A stretch of 64,000 nucleotides of DNA from Dipetalonema caudispina (Eukaryota > Nematoda > Chromadorea > Rhabditida > Onchocercidae): assembly GCA_013365325.1 (NCBI GenBank), contig JABVXV010000144.1:84606-148605 (forward strand), in the 5' to 3' direction. The notes under the pieces are model-generated. The model ran no database searches and had not been told where the DNA came from. It worked only from the letters and a program-made list of their open reading frames with translations. The translations under genes were made by a program, and so were the position numbers. Positions 39,467 through 51,544 of the stretch are shown in pieces (positions within the stretch are counted from its first letter, which is position 1; each line of letters starts with the position of its first letter).

Positions 39467-40871
39467 TCAACGCCTTGCATTATAATCCTTTTCATCGGTA
39501 TCATATAGTTGCTTGTATAGTGGACAGCAGAAGCAACACCAACAGGATAGAAAAATGAGCACTATAAATGGGTTGAAATTATTCAAGATATGATTATCTC
39601 ACCATGATACCGCGATGGTGTGATTTTGCATCTGAATGATTAACATCGCATAATTCTTCTAGAAATGGGATGTGGGAAGGTATTCATTACGCATCGATAA
39701 TATCGTCAGATAATATAATCGGTTACTGCGGCAAAGTTCGATGACCAAGAAATGCCAAAAGATGCCCTTCGTAAATCGAGAAATAGCAAAAGATGCTCTT
39801 CGTTCCAGATTCCATAATCTTTTAGTATTTTCAAGCATTACAATAAAATGAATGGAATTAATTAAGGAGAGAAAACTTACAGGCTACCAAAACAATGGAA
39901 GCGATGATAATAGCAATTAGTGCACCGGTTGGCACAGCAAATGGACAACAGGATGGTTTCCACGAGCCTAGATATGGCCACGTACAGCACCAATTGTAGC
40001 TGTCCCAGTCGGTTGGTTGTGGACAATAAGCTAAATATCCTGAAATTTGAAAATAACTTGAAAATTGCTACCATTTATTACAATCAGAAGATATATTATG
40101 GCTAAAACAAAAACCTGAAGCAAATATTTCAGGTGCTACAATGAGGATATAATATTAGTTGAATTGATTAAAGGAAACTGTAATATATTGAATACCGTAT
40201 CCCGATGGACACCACCAAATTTTTCTGTTACCAAGACGTCCCTCGATATAATGAGATAACGGATTGTGTAGTTGACCACTTACTATATCGCCTACAAAAA
40301 AAATTTGCAATTTGCATGTTAAACAAGATTATTAACAAATAATCATACTGTTGATGACAGTATTAGAATACGATACTTGATCGTATAATACCAAGTTTTC
40401 TATTCATAATTATGCCGATCTTGGATATCCTGATCAATCTTTTTCGAAGAGAGGGAAAATGGAAGACAGTAAAAATGCAATACGACAGGATAAATAGGCC
40501 ATGTAATTTTAATTAACCAGTTCGAGGTTCTATTGGAAATTTATAGCTTCGGAAAAAAACAAACGACCAAATTATATATTGTTTAAACTAATAGAAGTAA
40601 ACTTTTTCGATGCTTAATATAATGCGATGTCTTTTTTTTTCACAAAAACTGTCACTAGATTTTATTGGGAAAAATCAAATTTCACTCTTATAAATTCCAA
40701 AATTTAAAAATCAGAGTGAGATTTATTTAAAAGGAAAATTTGATAGGAAATTATTTCCGTAAAGGAAAATTACAAAACGATTAATGATTTGTAGTGAAAT
40801 TTAAAATGAAAATACTCACTCAGTGCGAATATTAAATAACAAGGCCAAATATGTATTAGCTTAATCAACAT
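39467..40871 (-). CDS. Shisa-like cysteine-rich type I membrane protein
   Basis: A small secretory-pathway protein. Four exons in coding order: 40871-40820, 40291-40196, 40039-39881, 39561-39467, 133 residues, all introns phase 1. Residues 1-18 are a signal peptide (MLIKLIHIWPCYLIFALS). The short ectodomain holds paired cysteines in CPSGY, YCPQPTDWDSYNWCCTW and KPSCCPF. One membrane segment follows (ALIAIIIASIVLVALLIFL), running straight into a cytosolic cysteine cluster (CWCCFCCPLY) that is a likely palmitoylation site, and a charged tail ending NARR. Cys-rich ectodomain, one TM helix and juxtamembrane cysteines match the Shisa/WBP1/CYYR1-like superfamily by architecture rather than clear sequence. 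Members affect receptor trafficking, and no specific role is inferred here. Confidence 0.8.
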
Positions 40872-43539
40872 TTTCCGTTTAACAGATTTAGAATCTTGCA
40901 AGGAATTTCGCTTGTAACCGAATCTGAAAATTGAGTTAAGATTGGGAAAAAACTTTTCCTCTTCATTTTGTTCAAATGATAGAGAAAATTAGAGTAGTTC
41001 ATATTACAAATACACCAAAGCGTTATTATTATCAAAGTGAATTGTAAAGAAATTTAAATATTTTGTTTAGTGAATGAAAGTTTAACAATAAGATTTTAAT
41101 TTAAAAATACAATTCGTAAATACGATTCCAATAGACTAGTCAAGCTGAATATCTCCACCATCATTCATTTTAACAAATGCGCAATTTGCAAGCATTTGTA
41201 TTTTGGTCTGTCATCCATAATTCTTTCTGACATGTTATGAAAAGTGTAAATTCATTTTTTTGGTGCTGCGATATAATAATTTTTGAAATTTAAATTTTTC
41301 AGATTCTTATTTCGAAAAATCGATGGTGAATGTCTGATCAGCATAAATAGAACACAATAGGAACAGAAATGAAATAATGCAGAAAAACCGTTACAACAGA
41401 GGGAAAAAATTAATAATGTTATCAGTGATCGACTACGAGCCAATCAATATTACACAGTGATATCCTTAGAAAATCATTCTTCTACATGTGAGTAGTGATA
41501 AGAGAATCATTAAGATATGATGGTCGAGAATTATTTTACGGAGAGTGATAATTGTTGTGTGATTAGTTGAGTATGATTAATTGCCTTCGATTAAACAAGT
41601 AAATAAGTACAATGAAAAAGGCGAATGAATATAAGATTATACAATCCAATTAAGATTTCTGTCAACATTTTCCTAATTAATAGTAATAACAATGATTCAT
41701 CTAATACTTTGTAATGATAATTAAACAAATAATATTAGATGAAGATACGAAAGAGGCGGTAACATTATTGATTTCATTAATCATTTCAATTGATTTGATT
41801 TCACTCTCGAGAAAATTGGCAATCTCGAAGATAAGCAAAGTATCCGATAAAGTATATCAGTATAAACTTGGTGATGAGCAATTGATGGGAGTGAAAGCTT
41901 ATGCAAACATGGAAAAGCATCGATAGTAACTGTTCCACTCTCGCGTTTTTCATCTATCAGTGATGTGCAAGCGATACAGTCTTCTTTTCCTACTGATGAA
42001 TCACATAAAGGAAGAAGATAGCTTTAACACTATCATATATCTTAATTTGCATAATGATCAAATGTACACGTAGTTACTACATGTATTATACCACAATGCA
42101 GTACGCACATTTTATCATTTTATTTAAAATACGACTTTAATAGGAGGTGTATTAATGCTTACGATACATTACTATGCACATCCACAACGTTTATCTGATC
42201 ACGTATATACGTTTATAGTGATTTTAACGTACATACTATTATATAACCTTTTTGTACAGAAATTTTATTCAGAATGAAATAAGTACTTTTTGTCATAGTT
42301 ACGTGAAAATGGTTTATAAGACTTTTTCTTTAACGTAAAAAAATGAAACTATCTTGAAGAATATACTTACTAATCATGGAGCTAATCAATTCATGGATAG
42401 TGTTGGAAGTGATCAAACTGATATGATTTGTTTTGAATGCTTTCCCACTCATTTTATCATTTTATAAGAAAAGATATGTCAAAACAATATATGATAATGA
42501 AAATTAATTAAAAGATTAAGTATCTAATCTTATTTAATTAAAAGAAAAAGAATTTCGAAAAGCAAACTTTTTTTGCTAAACAAAAAAAAAAATTGCTTTG
42601 ATAATTTTTTTAAAATTTATTCAAAGATACAACATCAAATTCCAAAGCGTTAAATGCATGCCAATTTTGCTTGTATGAAATTTGGCATTCAACGAAGTAC
42701 ATCTGATAGATCGATAAAGAATAATAAATTATACAGATGACATTTAACAATCATTCTGTGAATCATTCTATTGCAGTAAAAATAAATGTACAAAAATATT
42801 TGATTATTCATTTCTCCAATTGATATTCTTACAAATGATTTAAATTTTATTTTTTCTTTAAATTTCTAATTATTTGAATTAGTCAATTCATTTATTGCAT
42901 TCAGTAAAGATCAATTTCAAATATAATATCGATTAACAAAGAGGCGCTATATTATATCATTTCAAAAATCAATGTAAGAAATCAGTAATTCAGGAATTTT
43001 CTTCTCTTTTTTTTTTTTTTCTAAAAAATTACTTTTGGTATAAAAGATGAAGATAAATTTTAAAATACTATTTAAATTCAATGAAATGAATGTAAATGAT
43101 CGATATTGTGAACTGGGACATATTGCTCGTTAGTGTATCATACAAGATGAAATGTTTGCGCTCATTTGCTTACTCATCAAATAAAGATTTTCACGATAAA
43201 CAAGTAGTACATTAGGAATTTCATAATCAAATAAATACTTGACTACTACAAATTTTAATCGGTAAAACTAAAATTTGTTGAAATGCTAAAATAAAGTTTT
43301 AATTTTATGGAACTAATTTATATAAAAACTATAACCAATCTATCAACTATCTATGTAGTAAGCTGTTGAATTTCGGGAAATCTGTGTTAAATTAGGGGGG
43401 GAGGGGAAAAAAATAAAACCTCAGAAATATCTATTAAACTAATAAAATGTGATATCCTTCTACAAATAGATAAATGGAATTTTTGAATTTTTTCGAGAGG
43501 TAAAATGAACAGAGATTGAATCGGAAACAGAACGAAAGG

Positions 43540-43578
<39 letters not shown>

Positions 43579-44709
43579 AGAGAGAAAGACGGAAAGGAAG
43601 GAAAGTATTGGTATGTTTCTCGTGTTTGGGGACTTAATGGTCGTCTGCTCATCACATCTTACTTAAGTAAACAAAATAACCACTTATCGTATACTTGCTT
43701 AGACTAAAGCATTTATATTAAAGCTTAAAACTGCAACCACAACTGCAGCTGCAACTGCGAGTGCAGTTACAATTACTACTTAATAGAAACCAGACAATGC
43801 ATACAAATATTGCTATTAAAGCGATGTGTTGTAAAATGTCGTGTCATGCCAAGATCACAACTTTTAGTCCTTTGTCTTCAATTAAAAAGCCAAAGGTTTA
43901 ATTTGATGAGAAAAGTAAAAAAGATTTAAGTGAGACGAAAGAGAAGAGGAAAAAAGAAAGGGAGAGAGAAAAAGAGAAGCGATTAATCATTGCTAATACA
44001 GCAAATAATTGAATTAATTTATTACAAATGAATGAGTAAATAAATATTTGTGTATGTTGAAAAGTAAAATAAAATAAAATACAACTAAATCAAATAATTC
44101 CATTTCAATGATTTTCCAATTCTGTATTTTAAATTAGCTGGAAAGACTCAAATTAAATTTTATGTTTCATTTATTTCTTGTTTTATTTTTTTTGATAAAA
44201 CAAATGATTGGATAAGTTTAGGGAAGATTTTAGTCGTGCAAAGATTAAAGTTTACGTTAGAATAAAAATATTTCGAATATTTCAGGTAATTGTTTAGTAC
44301 TGTACGGTGGATCACCTCTTGGGGCAACAATTTTCATCGCGCCTCAGTTATTGAAAGTGATCATACGAAGGACGAACCTTGATTGTTTTGGGAAGCGGTT
44401 GGCAGGAAGAGAAAAGGTTGTTTGGTAGGATGGAAGGGGGATTTGGGAGATTTTAAGGGGAGTGAATTATTTGAGATAAGATGCTGCGCATATTTTTAGT
44501 TTTAAATTTAGGTGCGATTCATTAGACAGATGAAATTTTCGAAATTTTTGTGATCTATGACATCTTTGTGACAGTTGTTTACTTGTTATTATTACTTATT
44601 GTTAGTATCTAACATTATTGACATTTTAATCGTTATAATTTAGTACTCAGTATTGTTGATTCATTAATATTGTACTCTTTCAAATGTTCATAAATGTGAT
44701 TGTCAGGTG
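40872..44709. other. 3.8-kb AT-rich region upstream of coupling factor 6
   Basis: This is the longest stretch without a gene. It holds many A/T homopolymers, a (GA)n tract, and a patch with repeated CTGCAACTGC-type words around 43734-43768. A short open frame at 41714-41926 has no splice context or recognisable residues. Nothing else is supported. Confidence 0.5.
43539..43588. repeat. (GA)n microsatellite
   Basis: Nearly uninterrupted AG/GA dinucleotides, grading into GGGAGGGAG on the right. Confidence 0.9.
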
Positions 44710-45524
44710 ATGTTGGTGCGATTAGGATTGCCGAGGGGATGGAGAATGGTAAGCACAGGGGCGCAAAGTTTAAAGTCTGATAATTTGGTCAAGAATTTAT
44801 TCCTGAAAAAAATCAAGGAATATGAGTCTAAGATGGCTGGCAAAGAAGATGGACTTGTGGATGTTACACCTGAGGTATGATCACATTGTCATTTCAGTTC
44901 TTTTATCAGCCACAACCGTTTTAACCTGAAAGTATCAAGGAGCAAGTCAACTACGCCTTACCTATTATTATTTATTGAATTAACATATTACAACTATAAA
45001 AAAAAGTCAGAAAAACTGTAGGAAGTATTAAGGTCAGGTATTATTTTCTGATTTTTCTGCTGTTTTTTATTTAATGTGTAAGGATTTCTTTAGGAGTAAA
45101 TGAACTCTATAATCGTTTGTCTGTGTTATAAATTAGAATGTATTTGACTTGTGGATCATATAGTCTTCAGAAATATATTTGATTATTGGTAATTTCATTG
45201 ACAAATGATCATGGTATGTTATAATTATTGCAGACGCATCGATCATTGGAAGATCAATTGCATCGTTTAGCTAGCAAATATCATTTGGAAAATAAGGAGG
45301 TAGTGAACGAGTTGCCAGTGAAACACTTGGAAACACCTTCTGTTGAAAGTGCTGTGTCAGTGTTGTTCGAAGGAAAAACAATTAATGATTTAAATAAAGA
45401 ATTAGAAAAAGAAATTCAACAATACACAGAGATGCGACGGAAGAAGCAAGCAAGAGAAGAAGAAGCGCAGGCACATCTTCGATCTGTTAAGCAGCAGCAG
45501 TTCCCTTCAGAAAAGCCTAAATAA
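44710..45524 (+). CDS. atp-4: ATP synthase-coupling factor 6, mitochondrial
   Basis: A subunit of the peripheral stalk joining F1 to Fo in mitochondrial ATP synthase. Two exons: 44710-44874 and 45234-45524, 151 residues. The N-terminus (MLVRLGLPRGWRMVSTGAQS) is basic and fits a mitochondrial targeting peptide. NLVKNLFLKKIKEYESKM and the Gly/Asp-Val linker match the F6 family, followed by LEDQLHRLASKY. A C-terminal Lys/Glu/Gln helix (LNKELEKEIQQYTEMRRKKQ) extends the protein beyond the vertebrate length. A TTGTCAG acceptor lies 3 bases before the ATG, as in genes with spliced-leader addition. An AATAAA follows at 45655. DDX10 begins 587 bp downstream on the same strand. The gene symbol follows C. 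elegans usage. Confidence 0.87.
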
Positions 45525-46111
45525 TAATTTGTCCTGACAAGCTTTTTTTCAAGGATTTTAATTTGAAGATAACCATGTTATCATTTTAGTCTTTTCATGT
45601 CATAGGCATTGTATTCGGTATTATTTAATTTATATTCTACACAAACAGTTTGTAAATAAAAAATTGAATTCTGGCGTACCTCATCACTCTTTGAATTGGT
45701 CACGCACCGTAACATTCTTGTTAATTTCCGGTCTTTAAGGATTTTTTACATTTTATCTTAAAAATTCCATGGATTCAGCAGCTTTCTTAACTTTCAAAAA
45801 TGAAAGATTCAAACTCTCGGTGAAATAGGGCCAGTATTTACTAGAATTCATGGCCTTTTTTAATAGTTTTCTCTCCCACTCTTTATTTGAATCAATTACT
45901 ATTCATGAAGGGGTGGACAAAATTGCAGATAAGTGAAAAGACATAAGTTAGATTATCTTCAAGACCATAATTCTCCATATTGCATATTGGATTATCATTC
46001 CAGTTTTCTTGGCTTTTATATGATTTGTCACTATCGTTCACAGTGGTAGTGCATGCTACTTTATGGATTTAGTCGATTCCATTACAGCAGTTACAGTTTT
46101 CAGTCTTATAT
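45525..46111. other. Spacer between coupling factor 6 and DDX10
   Basis: Contains AATAAA at 45655-45660 and then about 450 bp of non-coding DNA ending in a TTACAGTTTTCAG acceptor (46091-46103), 8 bases before the DDX10 start. No RNA gene was recognised. Confidence 0.5.
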
Positions 46112-49100
46112 ATGCGTCAGCCACGGAATAGGTGCAGCAAAGTTCCAAAAATTTCTGGACGACAGAAAGATAGAAAAAATGTAAAGGAAACTGTTGAATC
46201 TATAACCGCACGATATGCCGATTTTATGAAAGTATGTTTTAGCTTCAAGTTAATTTACTGCTCTCTTTAACTTATTCAAACATAAATTCTCTGTACATAT
46301 ATCAGCAAGGAAATTTGAATTACAGGAAGACAGTGGGACACTTACTTCATTCTCGCAAATGCCTTTATCAGGAGCAACACAACAAGGTCTCAAAGAAAAT
46401 GATTTTGTAAATCCTACTGACATTCAACGTGAGTCATTGCAATATTCAGTGACCGGTGCTGATGTAGTTGGTGCTGCCAAAACAGGCAGTGGAAAAACGC
46501 TTGCTTTCCTTATTCCGGTAAGTTTTAATTGTGGAATTCCATTCGAATATTTGTTGCTCTTAATGTTTATTTCATAGTACATTCCCTTCTTAAAGGTCTA
46601 TTTAAGATGATGATCTTTGCATTTTGGGTCCGTTTTTCATCTGTAGTTTTGCAGGTTTTGGAGTGTTTATGGAGACAGAGATGGTCACGTACGGTTGATG
46701 GATTAGGTGCGTTGATCATTAGTCCTACTAGGGAGCTCGCTTTCCAGACATTTCAAGTTTTGAACAAAATCGGAGCACACCACCAATTTTCTGTTGCTGT
46801 GCTTATTGGAGGTATGTTTTGTGCAATTAACTATAATATTTGTTTACCTTCATTTTTCGCTTCTAAAACTACTGCTAATATCAGACATGTAGCAAGAAGG
46901 CTACCTTTGCCAGAACTCTATTTCCGATACTAAGTTCATAAGTTATCTTCCGATAGAGGTATCAAGTTTCAAGATTTACTTTTTAATTTTCAGATAGACA
47001 GCATTATCTGTGTCAAAATTTAGCCACAAATATTAAAAATGGCTCACAAATAATTTGTCGATATTTTTCCAGGAACTGATGTAGAATTTGAAAGCAAACG
47101 AATAGGTTCAGTGAACATTGTGGTGTGTACGCCTGGCAGATTATTGCAACATATGGACGAGAATAGCACATTTTCATGTGAACAACTGCAAATTCTTGTC
47201 ATTGATGAAGCTGATAGGATTTTAGATCTTGGTTTCTCGAAACAGGTAAGGTATCACTGAGGGTAATGGAAATGTCCTATAATTTTGGAACATATATAGT
47301 AGTTTAAACATTATGATCTTAATAAAGAAGTTGGTTAGACAGAACGATTTAACTATTACATTTTCTCGGGAGATGGCAGTAACTGACGGGCGCTTTTGCG
47401 ATCGTTAGAGATAAACGATAGTGGATAATCTAATAATATTATAATCATTTCATCTTTTTAATTGTTACAGATGAATGCAATTCTGGAAAACTTGCCGATG
47501 AGTCGTCAAACATTGCTTTTCTCGGCTACACAAACCAAAAATGTGAAAGATTTAGTGCGTTTGGCGCTGAGAGATCCACTATACATATCTGCTCACGAAA
47601 ACGCTCCTCAAGCTACACCAGAATCGTTGCAGCAGGTGGAGTGTTAATTGATCCTTTCAGATTTTTTTTGTATTTCCAAAGAATTAACTTTTTGCATTTT
47701 TATAGATTTTAATCTTAGAATAAAAATATTAGAATAGTAGTAACAATAGCAAAGAATCTTTTCCTTGTCATTTTCTTGCTTGAATTTGGAGTCGTAAGTG
47801 ATTTATGACTCACAAATATGAAGACTAATGATTTACAATAAAGGAATAAAGCAAGGGTCTGGCATTGAAGAATTACAGGGATTGTTAAGAATGCAGTTCA
47901 AACTAAGGGGTAACAATTGCTTGTTGAAAGTGAAGAGTAATTTTGCAGAGTTATTTTGTATGCAGTGATGAGGATAAAATCAATGCACTGTGGTCATTTT
48001 TACTGAATCATCGAAAGAAGAAAACATTAATATTTGTTTCATGCTGCAAGCAGGTTGTCGTCATTCCTTTATCAAGCTTACATAAGTTGTAGTTCATTAT
48101 TTACGACACAATTATGAAGTGGTCTATTTAGGCGCGGTTTTTGACCGAAGCGTTTTGTCATCTACGACCAGGCCTTTCATTAATGGGATTGTGGGGTACA
48201 ATGAATCAAATGAAACGGCTAGAAGTTTTCAAAAAATTTAACAACAAAGTAGCTGAAGCTGCAATGATTGCTACGGATGTTGCTAGTCGAGGATTGGACT
48301 TTGCTCGTGTCGACATTGTACTGCAGATTGACTGTCCTGTAGATATTGATGATTATATTCACAGGTTGATTTTTAATTCTGAATAGTTTTTGCTTTCAGA
48401 AAAGAGAATTACTATGTTGATTAATTTGTATAAGGAAGAATAATTTTTTATTTTTGGATGAGGATGTCTTTTTTCAACTAATCAAAAATTTATTCATTTT
48501 CTCATGCTAAAGTCTGGAACATCTTTTAAAATTTGCTTCGTCCACTGTTATTTAGCACAAAGTTAAATTTTTCACAGTTCAATCATTAACTACCACGTTT
48601 AGAGTAGGACGTACAGCACGTATGGATGCCAAGGGTGAAGCAATCTTGGTCCTCACACCAGCGCAAGAACAAGCCATGCTTACACGATTGCAAGAAAAGA
48701 ATATTTCAATCACTAAAATTAGGTTTGTTTTTCACACTTTTACAATTCATATTTGATTTATGTAAGGCAGTTGAAAAGAATTGAGTGACTTTTTGGTGTA
48801 ACTGTCGTATTCAAAATTGGTACTGAATTCGTTTTGGAGTTTTTTTGCTACCACAAAGCCAGATCAGTGTTGACAGATAACAACTAAAAAGTTTAGATTC
48901 TTTATTCCAGTGTCAATGAAAAGCATATAATGGATATCAGCAGACGTCTGCAGTCAGTAATTGCACAATACCCAGGAATGAAGGAATTCGCTCAAAGGGT
49001 TTGTTTCTTGAAGACCTAGTGATTGTTTTACTATTCTCGGGAAAGAAATATTTTTAACTTGTTTCAGAGTTTTGTGGCTTATATTCGGACAATTTATTTG

Positions 49101-51259
49101 ATGCGGAACAAAGATGTTTTCAATTTGGATACGATTGATCTCACGGCATTAGCAAAGTACCGATGATTAGTTGTTTTCATAACTTCAGAAATTGATATGT
49201 ATTTTTTACAATACTTGTTCCTCACACTTAAAATTTGGTTATCCGTAATGTTTTTTTTTTTCAATGAGTTACGCTGGTTTCAAAGATGTTACATCTACCA
49301 ATTAGTTTGTGTTTTCAAATAAAGTGTCCCAAGGATGCATCTGCAAGAGATAGAGCAAAATACTTGGAATAGTTGCACATGACACGATTATTATTGTCTA
49401 GCATCGCATAGTTTTGCATTTTTCTTACCCTTCAAGTGTTTTTTTGGTTCCTTTATAGATCCTACGGACTTGCTGCGACCCCACGAGTTCGATTTTTGAA
49501 ACGAATTGCAAACAAGCATCAGAATTTATACACAAACATAAATAAAAAACAAGAAGGGGAGAAAAGTGCTGAAGAATTAGTGGAAATGATGATTTCAGCA
49601 GCAAAGGCAGGAAAGAAAGCGGTTACGGTGGTAAGGTTTTCTTCTATGTATCTATTGTATTATTAGATTTGTTTTCTGTTACTTGTCTGAGTTATATTTC
49701 AGGGAAATGAGGAAAGTGATAATGATGATGAAAACAGTGATCTAGAGGATGAACAAATCGATTTAGGATTAGGTACAAGTAAAAATAATGCAGCTAATGG
49801 AGATCTGCAGAGCGATTTCAGTCTAAGCGCAAATGGAAGTGGCTTGGATGAAGATAGCGGCGATTTTCTCAAAATAACTCGGAAAAATGTGTTCAATATA
49901 TTTCCAGACAAAGTTGGTTATATGGAATCTTAAATGGCAACTTAATTTTTACTCCAAAAATTCGTTAATGCTCTCAATATTTCGTGTTTTATTAAAGAAA
50001 AATCAGCAAAAATACTTCTCAGTTTACAAAATATCATAGGTTTGATTGTTTGTTATTTGACTGTGCCTCCGAAATATATATTTAGGTTGCCGAAGTGCTG
50101 GAGGAACCGAAAAGAGAATCGAAGAAACTTGTGACACGCCATGCATTGGCCAGGAAAATTCTGAAAAAAGGGGTGAAGTTAGGTGTGAAAAAGATATTCA
50201 CAGACGACGGGATGGAAATCGTGGTACGATTTTGTTTTACTTCAACCCGATTCATTTAACAAAATTTTGTTGGTTGTATCTTTCAAGTTATAAGCGAAAA
50301 GTATGTCTTAGTTTATGCTTATTGTAATGCATTTCGTAAATGAAGCCTCTGATCATATTTCGGGTTTCGTTAAACGATCTGTTTTCATCCATACTTTTTC
50401 TGAAGGAAAGTAAAGCGTTTTCTACTACCGTTCCAAATGATGGCGAATTGATCGGTCTCAATGTAGATGAAGCAAAACGTCAAATGGTACAAATCGATCA
50501 GGTTGATAAACTAACGTACAAAGAGAAACAAAAGATGTGGAGAAAGGTAGTTATTTCATCTTTCTTTTTATTCCTGAGATTCAGTAGATTATTACACATT
50601 AGTTTTGTTCTTTTGTTTTTCTTATTTTATCTCTTAGATGAAAATTTCTATGGATAGACTTATTTCGAAAGGTCAAATTCCGAATTTATGTCACAGAATG
50701 TTTTTCTTTTCCATTAAATTTTTCAAAGACATGTATGACAGAACTAGCAATTCAGAAAAAGAAGGAGAGACAAAAAGAAAGAATGAAGAAAACGCAAAAC
50801 AAAGAAGGTGGAGTAATACTGGATTTGGGAGCTGAAAGGAGTGGTTCAGACGGCGAACCAGATTTGTCGTGGTTACCTGATCCTGACAAGCCAAAGAAAT
50901 ATGACGAAGAATGGAATGAGGTTGGAGAAAATTCCATGGATGGCTATAATGTATGCGATTTACTGATTATTTTCCCAAGTTTAATTTTAATAATAAAGGA
51001 TATTTCATAAAGTTTATTAGATTTATTTCAGATGAAAAAATATGAATTGAAAGATTAAGCAAACATAGTTTTGTAACTTTCTTCAATGCTAATAGAACTG
51101 TAGCATTCGTGAACTTCATTATTTCCACTAACCTGTCTTGTTTAGAAAGAAATCGGTGATAATGATGACGAAAATGTTGAAATGAAATCGGTACGAAGGC
51201 GGAAAAGGAAGTTATTAGATGATGAAGAAAGAGCCTTGGCATTGTTGCGCTCATCTTGA
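46112..51259 (+). CDS. ddx-10: DEAD-box RNA helicase DDX10/Dbp4
   Basis: Nucleolar ATP-dependent RNA helicase for early pre-rRNA processing; yeast Dbp4 releases U14 snoRNA and works with the U3 snoRNP. Sixteen exons close in frame: 46112-46231, 46326-46517, 46655-46811, 47073-47245, 47471-47635, 47949-48053, 48132-48364, 48603-48722, 48911-48998, 49068-49156, 49459-49630, 49703-49912, 50086-50223, 50406-50546, 50729-50950, 51146-51259, about 812 residues. Motifs: Q motif (PTDIQ), Walker [10 protein letters not shown] (90-98), PTRELA, TPGR, DEAD (201-204), [14 protein letters not shown] and VGRTAR. DDX10-type features are [26 protein letters not shown] and the long acidic/basic C-terminus. A small alternative last exon (51032-51058) would end the protein early. 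Confidence 0.95.
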
Positions 51260-51334
51260 CCTTCCACTATCAGCATTCTCCACTTGCAAGAATATTTATA
51301 CATTATGTTGCTATAGCAAACATTTTGCGTATAT

Positions 51335-51340
51335 AATAAA
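51335..51340 (+). terminator. AATAAA polyadenylation signal of DDX10
   Basis: Canonical signal 76 bases after the DDX10 stop, about 200 bases before the UTP15 start. Confidence 0.6.
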
Positions 51341-51510
51341 TTGTGGATTCATTATTGTTTCATTGTGATTGGAAATAAAAGAATTTGCCTTGTTTTTTTT
51401 CGCAGTAACTGCTGTTATTCTCTGCCAGTATCTATCGAAGACAACTCAACACTTTATGCACTTTTATCAATAATGTAACTAACTATTTTGATATAACATA
51501 TATTTAAATT

Positions 51511-51538
51511 GTTATAGCCGTTTGGAAGGAAATTGCAG
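51511..51538 (+). promoter_or_regulatory. Candidate trans-splice acceptors before UTP15
   Basis: Two unpaired acceptor-like sites, TTGTTATAG (ending at 51519) and ATTGCAG (ending at 51538), lie 6-25 bases before the UTP15 ATG with no upstream partner exon. This is the arrangement expected for spliced-leader addition to a downstream operon gene. Confidence 0.45.
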
Positions 51539-51544
51539 AACAGA

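Noticed and set aside
41714..41926. 70-codon plus-strand open frame in the gene desert
   Set aside because: No splice signals, no recognisable residues, and AT-biased composition like its surroundings.
44305..44345. CGGTGGATCACCTCTTGG, reminiscent of the start of 5.8S rRNA
   Set aside because: Only about 11 bases agree, the following helix-forming bases do not, and no rRNA flanks are present.
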